Below are positions 11,626 through 22,340 of a stretch of DNA of 64,000 nt, piece by piece (the stretch's first letter is position 1; each line of letters opens with the position of its first letter). Source of the DNA: Pezicula radicicola (lineage: Eukaryota; Ascomycota; Leotiomycetes; Helotiales; Dermateaceae); contig PDUO01000031.1 in NCBI GenBank assembly GCA_003008705.1, forward strand, positions 558,001 through 622,000. Reading direction: 5' to 3'. Below the pieces are notes generated by a model. It saw nothing but the letters and a program-made list of their open reading frames with translations. It ran no database searches and was not told where the DNA came from. The translations under genes and the position numbers were made by a program.

Positions 11626-13096
11626 ATGTGCCGTGGCACTCCTGATTCAGACAACGGCCTTAGACCGATAATGCCTTCAACACCATCTTGTGCACAAAAC
11701 CAGTGCTCAAATCGCACTACGCGCATCTTTTGTAAAAACCGTAAGAGAAGCCACTTTCTAACTAAGCAGAGCTTATACTCACAGCTTTTAGACAGATGTA
11801 AATTCAGAGACTGTCTTCGGGGAATTGATGAAAAAGGGTACTGCTTCCAACGTAAGGATAAGACGTTTTCGGGTCATTCTACCAGCTTCTAACGGGGCAA
11901 CAGATCTGCCTTGTGAGTTCCCAGGATGTGACCGTGCATGGAACCCGCTTCAGTTGAGCCCCCGTTCCTGCCAGGATCGTAAGTAGCACATACGTTGTAT
12001 TAGTGTGGTTTCTGCTAACTTTACGTAGACACATGCAATGAGACTGGATGCAATGAAGTGTCAACTAGACCCAACGGCTTTTGCAATATACGTATGAACC
12101 GATACTTTATCCCTATTTCTCATTTTCGAATCTTTTTAACCTTAGTCTTAGATCTGAGATGCCCATATATAGATGAGACCGAACCTTGTCGCTTCGATCG
12201 AGCGTGGAATAGGGAGACGAATACCTTGAAGGCATTCTGTACACAGCGTAAGACTTCTATTGTGTTGCTGGGCTAAATGCTAGCTAACAATTGGAAAAAG
12301 ATCTTCAATGCAGCAATCCAGATTGCTCAAGACAGAAGCGCAAGGACTGTGATTCGTGCGATGGACGTAAGACTCTTCTGGCTGAAGCGAGGGCAGTTTA
12401 CTTACTATGGTCCAGATACCTGCCAGGAAAGAGACTGTGGGGCTTCACTATCATCTCTTGAAAGCCCCGGCTACTGTTCTCTTCGTGAGTCAAAGTCTGT
12501 AGCCGTGTCTAAAGCCATGTCACTTACAAAGTCAGATCGGTGCACAATAGAGACCGCAGAACACAATTTAGCTTGCGAGTTTCCAAAAGCTCGAAAGCCA
12601 TTCGGAAATACCTTGAAAAGGTTAAAATACTGTCTCATCCGTGTGTATACATCATTCCAAAGACAGTGATCTGTACTAACTCACAAATCAGATAACTGCA
12701 AGTTCGAGGGACTAAGAGAGCCATGCGAAGAAAAGAGCGACGGAAGAGTGTATTGCGTTAATCGTAAGTGCCCACCGTATGATCCAAATTCAACTCTTGA
12801 CATTACTCTGTAGATCGATGCTCTTTCCCAGGTTGCGACCATATCAAACTAATGGATCACGACACAACCCATACCACCAGGCCTATCCAATTCTGCAATT
12901 GTCGTATGTATTTTCCTCAAAAATATTTACACCAAATCTTAAATTTACACAAATCATACCAACTTACTTTCGAAAAGATTCTCTCCAAGTCCAGCCTATG
13001 CAGGAGGAAAAGCAAGAACCCGTCCAGCCTGTTCAGGAAGAAAGTCAAGAATCCATTCCTGAGAGAGGCATTGGAGGTTTCTTTTCAAGCCTTTGA
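11626..13096 (+). CDS. Modular-exon protein with ten Cys3His repeats
   Basis: Eleven exons: 11626-11740, 11792-11851, 11904-11978, 12029-12091, 12152-12247, 12301-12366, 12416-12484, 12536-12640, 12692-12763, 12814-12903, 12978-13096, giving 309 aa. Nine of the ten introns are 49-60 nt; the last is 74 nt. All are phase 1. Each splits the same codon: the exon ends in the first base of a His codon (C) and the next exon starts AY. Exon 1 (second half) and each of exons 2-10 encode one module, C-x(4,8,10)-C-x(7-19)-C-x2-H, for example CKFRDC then GYCFQH. The pattern suggests one small metal-binding knob per exon. Exon 11 is an unrelated Gln/Glu-rich tail. The ATG at 11626 is the first in frame, but a possible acceptor just before it (ctatctag) leaves room for further upstream exons. 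Similar YCxxH repeats exist in other fungi as far as I recall; I know no function. Confidence 0.78.
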
Positions 13097-14296
13097 TGAC
13101 TTCGCTTCTTGGTGTAAATGCAAGGGACTGGTGGATCTTAAGAGAATGCCGAGCAATATTAAGGCTAAGACATACTAGAATGCCAGTGAGATGGGATATG
13201 GGTAGAATTCAGTAAAGTTAACAGGAGAAATATGTATTATTCTAGAAAATTCTTGTGTTAATAATTTCATACATGGCTTAGGGATCGTTTGGTTGCACGG
13301 ATCTAGGTCTATTCAAATAGGCTAAAACGTTAGGAGTCTATTGTTTTTTCTTTTGGCACTATATTAGCATTCTAGATAAATAGTGACATTCAAATAGTAC
13401 TAGATCTTACTACCAAAAAGGTACCTGTAAATTAATGTACATTCTATATTAAAATAATTAATAATTAAAATATTTCCTTCCTAAATATTGTTTTATACCT
13501 CCTAAACATTGTTTTATAACCTATAAACGTAAACCAGCTTAAGGTTCATCCCCCTATTAGATTTAAACTAAATCCAAAGATAAATAAGACAATACAAAAA
13601 TTATAATAACTATATTCAAACAATTAACTTTAAATTAGTCTTCACAACCGACCAGACCATGCACAACCAAAAGCCCTCAATGTAATAAATCCCTCAAGGT
13701 AAGCGACTTACCCAAGCTACAGCAAGTTACCTAGTTGACTACGTAAATTAAGTAAGTTCTTACACTTCTATATATAACTAATACATTTGATATAAACTCA
13801 TGAATTAAATAAAAGTGACTTTTAAACTTATTAGTATAGCTTGCTTAGATTTAATATCTCCTGTTATACCCTTCGTACTTTCATTATGCTCACATGACTG
13901 GATGACGGATTATCTTTTTTTTCTGTAGGGCTTCCTGGCTGGCTAGAGTTATTGTACAGCTCTGGTATATAAAGCATTTGATAGTATAGTACCTCCTGTT
14001 TAGAAATAGTTGTTGAACCAATCTTTAAACTCACTGTTGCAGACTTTACTACTCTGGCACTATTCGCTAAGGGATTTAAAAATTAAGCGACTTGTATACA
14101 AAATTGTCGGCACTGTAATTCTACAAAGTCTAAGGTACATATAAATCATAATTCATAATCTTCATTCATTTTAGTCATAACATTATGTCACTAAGCCTAA
14201 CCGCCGTTCCATCGTATGCTTCATGATCGTTCCTCGTTCCTTGTTCCTCATTCATCATATCATGTCTCTATAATCATAATAAATCCTTTTTTGCGT
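13097..14296. other. AT-rich gene-free interval
   Basis: Very AT-rich from about 13240 to 14160, with no open frames of note, consistent with RIP-mutated repeat. A degenerate copy of the 18-bp minisatellite family (acttacccaag, aagttacctag, taagtaagtt) sits at about 13694-13757. The end of the interval is the 3' flank of the minus-strand gene ending at 14297. Confidence 0.5.
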
Positions 14297-17200
14297 TCAT
14301 TCCCACTTCCGCCACTCTTCTGTCAATCTATTCAATTCCCTCGAAACAGCAGAATTCGCACCGATAGAGTCCAAGCCCCCAGAATTATTGATCCTCCACT
14401 TCAAGTCGGCTACATTCGCCTTGTATGCCAGCTCCACTGTCTTCCGCTCCCTCGCCTTACTGGCTAAATATCTATAATCGTCTGTCTGGACGGCCTTCTC
14501 GAAGACTTCTCTCATCCTGGGTGAGTATAGCTGACACGAGGCTCTTGGGATTCGAGTTGAAGACTTTGTGAACATGGCTGGTATAGCCTTACGACTCTCT
14601 TGCTCCAAAGGATAGATGATCTCGTCATAGCACTCTTCACAGACGGTGAATTCGGGAAGCTGGGTTATGATGTACCAGCGACGGTCAAGTACATCGACAT
14701 CGTGTTGGCATTCGTCAATTAGTGACATGTGCTTAGCAAGTTCAGCAATCTCGCGCGTATCGGGTGCACAATCCAGCTCTTCTGCTGAATTGGCAGTCGT
14801 CTCCAGAGCATCAAAATACTTGACGAACCGCTTACTATCAAAGCGGAGATCACAGACTCTTGGAGGGCCCGCAGGGTGTGAATCGGTTCTGACGAGCACA
14901 CCTCGGATTGCAGGAAGCAAAGTCTCAACAGACTTGACACAGCTGGTACATACATCGAAATTGCGAATAGGAAGTCCAGTCCGAGGGTCGATAATCGAAT
15001 GCCACTGCCGAATGGCGTCGTGCTTTCCCAAGCATGGCTGTACCGATGTTGCGATCTCTGTCAGTCCATAGAACAAGCCAAGATCTCGTCTCCGTTCCTT
15101 CAGAGTCAGAAGCCATGCTATCCGATACCAGGGTGAGCTACCAAAATCGCAGATGATTTCTACATCAGGGGGACGCCGAGGTGCAGGTATAAACTGGTTA
15201 CGGAACTCGGTCTTTGCCATAGTTGAATTGTAACAAGATGGGCAAATATCAAATCCTTTAAGCTGAGGCAGAGTAAGCCAGTCATGATGATCGCGCGAGT
15301 ATGTTGTCCGCGGGCAGGTTGGAAGCGGAGCAACACTACCACGCTCAATATCTTCCGAATACCGACGATACGATCCTATTGGCTTTTCCAAATTCGTTGA
15401 GCTAGTAGGTGGTTGAAATGCGGGAGGCTGCCAATAAGATTTGCCTTCCCCAGGGGTGCGCACACTTGGAGATCTCGGTTCATTGTATTGCGAAGCTATA
15501 GGTGATCGAACATGAGGAGTTGTTGGTATTGGAAGTGGAAGTGACGTCTGCGATACTGCAGCAGATGGTAGTTTTGATACATTCCCGCTTGGTTGGCGTG
15601 ACTTTAATCGCGGAGGTGCATCCATAGGGTTAAGCTCGGACGCACGAGGAGTCATATCATTCGAAGCGACTGGTGTGTTGGGCGATACAGGCCGAGAAGA
15701 AAGTCTTCGAGTATTCGCTCTTGGGAAGGTCTCGCTTCGATTGTTCTCGAATTGGTCACCTCTTAGAATCTGGCTTGGTGATACGTTAGGTGATGGAAGT
15801 GGCGAGGCATATCTGGAAGAGACTTTGGCATCAAATGGATTCATTCTGGTGCTTGAAGGAGACCTGCGAGGTCTATTATAGTCGTCAACCGGTCGGAGAC
15901 TATGCTTGTGATGGCCATGGTGACGGTCATGGCGTCTACGACGTCTCTCCGAGTCGCTGCTGTGAAGCACTTCATCATCGCTACTGCTGTAATAATGCCT
16001 GAGTGAATATTCTGATGTTCTTGGTGATGCCGGAGCTTCCGAATGAGTAGAGTGCGTTCTGTGGTGCCGTTGAGCACCGTTCTCTGCAGTCAGTTGCTGT
16101 GGTCTTGTCATTTTCTCGTTTGTATTGCGTCGAGTATCAAAACTGCCGCTAGCTCGCTTGTCCTTCTCGCTTGGAGTGGCAGGTCTCGATGCTCCAGAGA
16201 AACTGCTTCCGTTGCTTCGGGTATCGCCATTGTTATAGGGTACTGAAGATTCGTAGAGATTAGAATGGTGTCTCGGGGAAGCTACTGAATCGAAGTAGCC
16301 CTTTCCACCTCTCCCAGATTTAATATCAGGCGAGAGCATATACTCAGATGCAGTGCGGGGAGTTCTCGGAGTAGACTTCAAAATGTCGGGTTCTACTGCA
16401 GTTGATGCATATGCTGATGCACTTCTTCGGAATTGTGGTGGTATCTCCTTAGTCTTGAGGGCTGGAAGATCTTGTCTGCTCCTTCGTCTTTCTAGTGGTG
16501 GAGGTCCAGGAATAGGTAGCTTTTTCTCTTCTTGGACTAGGTCGGGCGTTGGTTTTGATCGCTCGACAGGTTGAGCTGGAAGAGAGGTCCTGTGGCTATC
16601 TTGCCTATCGGGCTCTGGCCTCTGTCTTGATCTTTCAACGGGCTGAGTAGGAATGTATGCCCTCTTATCCCCCCGTTTTACTTGGTCTTGACTCGATGTG
16701 GAATCTCTATCACTCTCTGTTTTGTCTCCCTTGACCCTTCCATATCGATCCTCTCTATTTGGAGAGTGTGTATCGGCCCGTGGAATGAATACGAATCGTC
16801 TCTCGCCATTATCGTTACTAGTATCATCTTCCTTCTTTCTTGGTTCTGCATGCAATCTCGCCGCATCAGCAACTGTGACCTCTGCCTCTAAGATAATCGG
16901 ATACTGCTCAATAATCCCACGCAAGGGAGGTTCATCATCGGAAGAGTTTACGCTCGCAGAAGATAGCTCCCTAGCTAGTGATTCGACTTCATCCTCACAA
17001 GTTGGCTTGGGAGGTGGCGGACCGGTTGAGGGTCGCGGAGCTCGGCTTCGACTCCTACTTCTATGGCGGTTTAATTCTCTATTTTCTGCCTCGAGGGTGT
17101 TTCTGCTCCGACGTTGCGCCTGCTCAGGATCGAGTGTGTTTCGATTTCGACGAGGAGGTTCCGGATCTTCGATGGTGTGTAGGAAAGACGGCGCATTGGT

Positions 17201-17391
17201 AAAGGATGGAGTTCTGGATGTAGAAGGAGTTGAGCTATATATCTGTCAGTCAGTTCAGCCTTGCGGTCCCAGCAGCTAGGTAGCACCGACGCAGAAGGAC
17301 TCCTCGCCCTGGAAGTCTTGTAATAACCATTCAACAAAAGATCGTTGATATCCCTTTCGGAATCCTGGCGTCGGTGCTGAGGACCTTCCAT
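14297..17391 (-). CDS. Ser/Arg-rich conserved fungal protein with three CxxC modules
   Basis: Exons (minus strand) 17287-17391 and 14297-17242, about 1016 aa. The 44-nt intron has a gtgcta donor and a gacag acceptor; it joins the ATG exon in phase 0 to the long frame, which is open well upstream of its own first Met. The N-terminal 600 residues are disordered, rich in Ser, Arg, Pro and His (RHRSRSRSRAPRPS-like stretches, a HDRHHGHHKH block). The C-terminal third is globular and contains three related modules, each ending F-x-[IV]-C-x2-C (FDICPSC, FDVCTSC, FTVCEEC) preceded by a lone Cys and a Trp. This suggests three zinc-binding units. Annotation pipelines often call such proteins 'Ser/Arg-related nuclear matrix protein', which I regard as composition-based. 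Nuclear location is likely; molecular role unknown. Confidence 0.8.
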
Positions 17392-17826
17392 ATTTGCTTT
17401 CCGTCTCGTTCGTCTGCTCTGCTTGCTTGTCTCACAGTAACAACAGCATCCAAAGCGTAATGATGCTGCGGGCCATAAAGCTTCAAGGGGACAGGAAGAA
17501 GGAAAAGCGAGAGGATGTGGTACGGTGCTCTAGTGGCGTCGTCAAGGTTGTCCACATATTATCGTTCTGCATTCATTCACATATGCCCGTGTTGCATGCA
17601 GTAGTACTATGTCCCCCGTACTCGGTGTTCGTTGCGTGAGGGTGAGGTGTGTTGTAGAATCGAACCGAAGGCGAGCTGAGAGTGTGTGGAGGTACTCCGT
17701 ACGGCGCAAGAGATGCCTGTCAGCAAGTCTTGTCGGTGCTGCAAACTCGAGAGTCGCAGTTCTCGAGGCACGCGCCGGAGCGCAAATTGCCCCTCCCTTC
17801 CTTTTATCGACGGCGCCCCTCAGCAG

Positions 17827-17870
17827 CTCACCACCCGCTCACCACCCGCTCACCACCCGCTCACCACACG
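17827..17870. repeat. 11-bp tandem repeat, four copies
   Basis: Unit ctcaccacccg repeated four times with one mismatch in the last copy. Confidence 0.85.
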
Positions 17871-18597
17871 GGAACAGGCGCTATGAAGATAAACATGAAT
17901 CGCCTCACCCACACGAACAGGACTCGTAATAATCATCATCATGAAATACCACATCAAACCATGAGAGCATGAAGATCCACAAAAGAGCGGTGGGGCAGAT
18001 GAACTTTTCATTGCTGCTTTCTTTCCCTCGTTTCCCTCTAGCACCTCTAGCACCTCTCAACCATGACATCTATTGAAACTTAAAAAAAGCAAAGTGGCAG
18101 ACTTGCATGCGGCAGGCAACCAAAGGCCTCGATTCAGTGCATGACAAGGCAACTTCATTCGATGCGGCATTGCCTTTGACGCACCTTTGCAACGAATAGG
18201 TCTTCGTGTGTCCCTGAAGTAAGTGATCTACACTGCCTCCCCGAATCCAAGCGTGCCACCCGTTTATGTTGCTTTTTCACTTTTGCCGCTGCGAGAAGCG
18301 AGGCCTTGTATGGAATCGATATACTGGTACCCTCCTTTACGGGTTCGTTAGCTATTGGTCAGTCCGATCGAGGGATGAGTCGGGGAGCGCGATTGCGAGT
18401 ACCGTTGGATTGATATAGAGGCGGCGCAGAGAGGAAGAGCAGATGTTCGAGACTATTATTATGGTATATGTGACTATGGTATGCTTGATACGGCGTTAAG
18501 CCACCGAATGTTTCTAACACCACCAGTGACCCGAAAAGCGTTACTTACTTGTCTTGCTATGCCGTGAATACTTGATAGTACGTGCTAGATGCTCTAG

Positions 18598-18728
18598 AGG
18601 AGATTATTTTGAATAGTGATCTATCAAGATGTACCTGAGTATCTTATTTGATTTGTGTAACTTACTTGTGGATAACTCACCTGTTTTGAGTAACTCACTT
18701 AAGGAACTTACATGATCTCATTAATCTC
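18598..18728. mobile_element. MITE-like element with minisatellite interior
   Basis: Left end carries attattttgaatagtgat followed by ctatca, almost identical to the element at 43590. The interior holds gtaacttacttg, gataactcacctg and gagtaactcactt. The right end carries catgatctca, which is complementary to the left end. The same left and right ends form the intronic hairpin at 25691-25777. Confidence 0.6.
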
Positions 18729-19091
18729 CGGAAGAAGTAAAAGAAAGTTCATACACAACTCAATTCACACGTCCAGAGACAGCATACCATTGGTCCTATG
18801 TCCGTACGAAAGGTACTAAAATACAGTGTACTCGGCAGACCTCCCTCAAGATACTGTTTATGCCCAATCCAGAACCGTCACGAAGGAGCCCAAACCAAAC
18901 GACTCATTGCGAGTCACCGAAAAACAACCCATCCATGCCCAAGCATATGCTCCCAACTCCTGAGAAATGCAGTCTTCATTATTGCCAGCTAGAAACAGTC
19001 CGACCATTAACAGACAACAATCACAAGAATACCACCAACTCCAGGTACAGTACGTAGCCAGGTGAGTTTCCACCACCACAGCACCACTTCC

Positions 19092-19670
19092 CTAATCGTC
19101 CAAACTGAGCGCATGAGGATTTGGATTTCCATTCCAGTTCGAATTGCGCAACAAGAATTCCTCCAACTCCTTGTCCTCCAATTCCTCCTCGGCCTCCAAT
19201 CTCGCCTTCTCCTCCGCTTCCAGCTGTTTTCTCAACACCTGACGCTGCCTCTTTCTAGCCTTCTTTCCAAACTCCACATCTTTCCCACTAGCCTTCGCAC
19301 TCTCCTCTTCATCGTCACTTGAGTCCCCTAGTTCCTGCACTCTGCCCCGCAACTCATTCGCGCTCATCTTGGCCTTCGCAAGCTTATCTTTTGGATCAAC
19401 AGTGACCTCCTCTTGAAAGTCCTTGCCGTTCATGCGCGCAAACAGCTTATCGATGTATGGGCGTATAAGGATATAGCCGCAAACAATAACAACGAGTCGG
19501 ACCCAACGGTTGATGGTCATAGTAGTGAAGGCTTCTTTGTTGGCTCTGATGATCTTGGCTGGCCATTTTGCCAATTCTTGGAAGAAAGATATGATTTCGG
19601 CTTCGTAGTCAATTTCGGAGAAGGACTTGAGGGTTTCTTGCGCTGCCGCTGGCATGGTTGAATCTGCCAT
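19092..19670 (-). CDS. PGA2: Pga2-family protein trafficking factor
   Basis: A single exon of 192 aa starting at MADSTMPAA; the open frame extends upstream without another convincing start. Residues 1-45 are acidic and helical, followed by one membrane segment (about 52-73, RLVVIVCGYILIRPYI). A cytosolic tail contains DSSDDEEES and a long Glu/Lys/Arg coiled coil ending near SNWNGNPNPHALSLDD. This layout is the Pga2 family (fungal ER protein needed for processing of GPI-anchored and vacuolar cargo in yeast). It is divergent from MHF1, with 401 bp between the start codons. Function is by family only. Confidence 0.85.
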   Translation of the reverse strand: MADSTMPAAAQETLKSFSEIDYEAEIISFFQELAKWPAKIIRANKEAFTTMTINRWVRLVVIVCGYILIRPYIDKLFARMNGKDFQEEVTVDPKDKLAKAKMSANELRGRVQELGDSSDDEEESAKASGKDVEFGKKARKRQRQVLRKQLEAEEKARLEAEEELEDKELEEFLLRNSNWNGNPNPHALSLDD

Positions 19671-20071
19671 GGTTGTGGTGATGTTGAGGGGTTGAATAAG
19701 TGATGGATGATAAAGGTAGGTCGACTGGCACAAAGTAAATGCGATTGGGAGTCGATTCAGTAACGATACCGTCAAAGGTTTACTATAGAAGTATCGAAGT
19801 TGAGGAAATTTGCGAAAAGAAGTAGAAGTAGAAGGAGTCGAATCCGAGTGGGATGCTCGAAGTGAAGAAAAAAAAGCCGGGTGGAAGTCGTGAGGGAATT
19901 TAGAACAAGGCTCGAGGCTGAGGAGGCGCCGTCTCTTCCATGAAAACAAAATTTCGGCTGACCAGTGACTGACGGCTGAACTTCGGCCATCTCCACAATC
20001 GCGTCTTCCCAATTTCCAACGCGACTTTCTCTTCATGCACAACGACATCAACCACGGAATATATCCTCACA
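19671..20071. promoter_or_regulatory. Shared divergent promoter of PGA2 and MHF1
   Basis: 401 bp between two divergent start codons with no coding signal. Both 5' UTRs and core promoters must lie here. No specific factor site can be assigned by eye. Confidence 0.6.
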
Positions 20072-20540
20072 ATGGCACAACAGATGGATGATGACTTACG
20101 AGAGGTATATCGCCTCCATCCTCTCCAAATCGTGTCAAATCAAAGAATTCTAGAACTAATCTATGGACATATAGCGCCTCAAAGCAGCCCTCTGGTTTGC
20201 AATTGGCAAGATTGTTGACGAAGAGACTGTGCGACTCAACACGAATGCTACACCTCAATTCATCGGCGCACTATCAGAAATGGTCTGGACGCAAATTGGT
20301 ACGCTGCTCATGCTTACCCTCCATACCAAAGCCCATATCCTAATAGCCGCTACAGAGAACGTAGCCATTGACCTCGAGAGCTTCTCCCGACACGCAGGCC
20401 GAACGACAGTTTCGACAGATGATGTACTACTCGTTACGAGACGCAATGATGCACTGCATGGTATAATTAAAGAATTCATTGATAAGGAGAAGGCAAAGGC
20501 TGGAAAGACAAAGGGCAAGGCCCGGGCTGGGAAGAAATGA
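20072..20540 (+). CDS. MHF1: CENP-S / MHF1 histone-fold protein
   Basis: Exons 20072-20104, 20175-20298 and 20356-20540, giving 113 aa. Introns are 70 and 57 nt (gtatat and gtacgc donors). After splicing, the protein runs as one histone fold: RLKAALWFAIGKIVDEE, then a helix through ATPQFIGALSEMVWTQIENV, then AIDLESFSRHAGRTTVSTDDV and RRNDALHGIIKEF. The tail is Lys/Gly-rich. Length and motifs fit CENP-S/MHF1, which pairs with CENP-X/MHF2 at kinetochores and in FANCM-linked fork repair. The splices are required: the frame is broken in the genomic sequence at both places. Confidence 0.95.
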
Positions 20541-21375
20541 TTGCTGATTGACGGCTCGACGTGAAGATTTCGCATGAGGAATGAGGTTTGCGGTGATATA
20601 CCCTGGCGTTAGGATGGTGTTATTACGGGATCAATTATAAAAGGCGAATAATTGAGGCTCTGCGGTTGAGGCTTTATTTTCCGATTACCACCGCTACCTA
20701 CCTATGGCGCTGCTGATATTGTATCGAGCCCAAAGTAGGTCATGGTTTTGATTCAACTTGTGAAGTCGCTGTGCTGCGCCTTGATAAGTATCATTTGTTC
20801 GTTTATTGAACCCTAGAACGAAATCATGCTTCCGATATTAGAGCAAATTTTTTGGGGGGTGGTTGCTAGGTTGCAGCTGTCAAGTAACCGCTTGCTTTAG
20901 TATTACCATAGCGTATTTTATAGCATGCACCCTTCTCTTCATAGGACTGCTGAAGCAGCGCATTCTCCTTGCCTCTGGAGCTCGAAGGGATTGACGCAAG
21001 GCCGCCAACAGTCTCATGGGTAACCCAAGTGGGTGCGCTGATCAGCTGTCTTCGACCACGGAGCTCTACAGTGTAGTAGTCACAGGAATTATCATTTGAG
21101 ATTCTAGAGCAGTTCATCCACTGCTGCTAAAAACCCAGCTGTCAAAACAACGTACCTTCAATGTTCTCCTGTTGCCATGGGTTGGGGTACTGCCGAACTT
21201 TTGACACGTTCGCTCTTACTCTTTCAGTTTGAATAGGTATGTACGGGAGTTTTTGATTAATGGTATTAATTATTATTTCTATCGTAAAGATGTCATCATA
21301 TGTACAGTTCATGTAAACCTTCATAGACCTGATACCCTATTTTGAAATTCCACTTTTATTTCAATCTCAATCCAC
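20541..21375. other. Convergent intergenic region with two weak minus-strand frames
   Basis: Lies between the 3' ends of MHF1 and the MARVEL gene. Minus frames 21142-21324 (60 codons) and 20866-21117 (83 codons) look somewhat protein-like, but I could not join them with a phase-correct intron. I leave them unannotated as genes. Confidence 0.4.
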
Positions 21376-22340
21376 TTAGAAAGTACCAGTGGTGTTTTGA
21401 GTGTACGGGGCAGGAGTTGGGTTGTACGGCTGATACGTCCTAGTATATCCGCTACCACTATCAACAATACCCTGGTGCTGATCATATTTGTACGCATTGT
21501 TTATAACGTTGGAATGCGTCGGAGAAGTATTGGTTCCATACTTGTTGTAAGCAGTCGCATCTTTGGCAACAGCTGTGGTGTCCGTAGCGTAGCTCGTGCG
21601 AACATCTGCTGGGGTTGCGTGCGATGGCAGAGAGTCGGGCTTCACGGCAAGACCACCGGTCATTCCATAGGCGTCTTTCTTGGACTTACGCTGCCAGAAC
21701 TTGCGCTTTGGAGACCCGGCTGTATAGTTGTTGGATGGGCCGGGACCGAAAGCCTTCTCTTTCTTGTGGTGACGGACGAGGGCCAGTTCGACCAGGGCAG
21801 CGAGAAGGAAGAAAATGCTGCAAATCTAATTAGCATTTGATATTTAGCGTCCCACGGCGTAGGAACTTACATTGCGATAATGGACACAGCAAAGCAGGCA
21901 GTTTCAAGCTTGCAAGCAGTGCGCAAACTGGGCAAGACGATAGATCCACCACTTCCATCGGAGACTGCGTTACTGGTATCCGTATTTCCCGACCCAAAAG
22001 GCGTATTCACGTTTCCACTGCAGCTACCAGCCCCATGTCTCGTCTCCCACGCAATATAGATGAAAGCGCCGGTGAAGGCGATATCAAGAAGGATCGCGAT
22101 GGCTGACGTGAGGAAAAGACCGGCCAAGCACCACAGCAACAAAAGACCCACGATAGAGTAGAACACTGCAGCACCTGAAATACCCTCAACGGCTCTGATC
22201 CAGGTGGAAATGGGCAGGTCGTGGTTGTGCAATGTGGCGAGAAAGTAAGAGAAGATCGCGAGAATAACTGCAGCGCAACAGAAAAGAATGAATCGCAGGA
22301 AAGCCTGGAGGAATTTGAGTACAATACCGCCGCCTCTCAT
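21376..22340 (-). CDS. MARVEL-domain four-helix membrane protein
   Basis: Exons (minus) 21871-22340 and 21376-21817, about 303 aa. The 53-nt intron (gtaagt donor, tgctaatt branch, gcag acceptor) falls inside the fourth membrane helix and restores it. Four hydrophobic segments are seen: about 8-32 (LKFLQAFLRFILFCCAAVIL), 54-75, 78-98 and 142-165, in the MARVEL arrangement. The cytosolic tail from about 170 to the end is rich in Tyr, Thr, Pro, Asn and Gly and begins with basic HHKKEK and KRKFWQRKSKKD stretches. MARVEL proteins sit at specialised membrane domains such as eisosomes or sites of cell junction; the exact role of this one is unknown. Confidence 0.85.

Larger units (their letters stand above)
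17392..19091. other. Intergenic region
   Basis: Holds the promoter side of the 17391 gene and the 3' flank of PGA2. The small open frames at 17600-17970 overlap in three frames over a simple repeat and are not credible. A family element lies at 18598-18728. Confidence 0.5.

Noticed and set aside
20866..21324. Two minus-strand frames that might be exons of one small gene
   Set aside because: The only candidate intron between them (about 32 nt) is too short and leaves the wrong phase.
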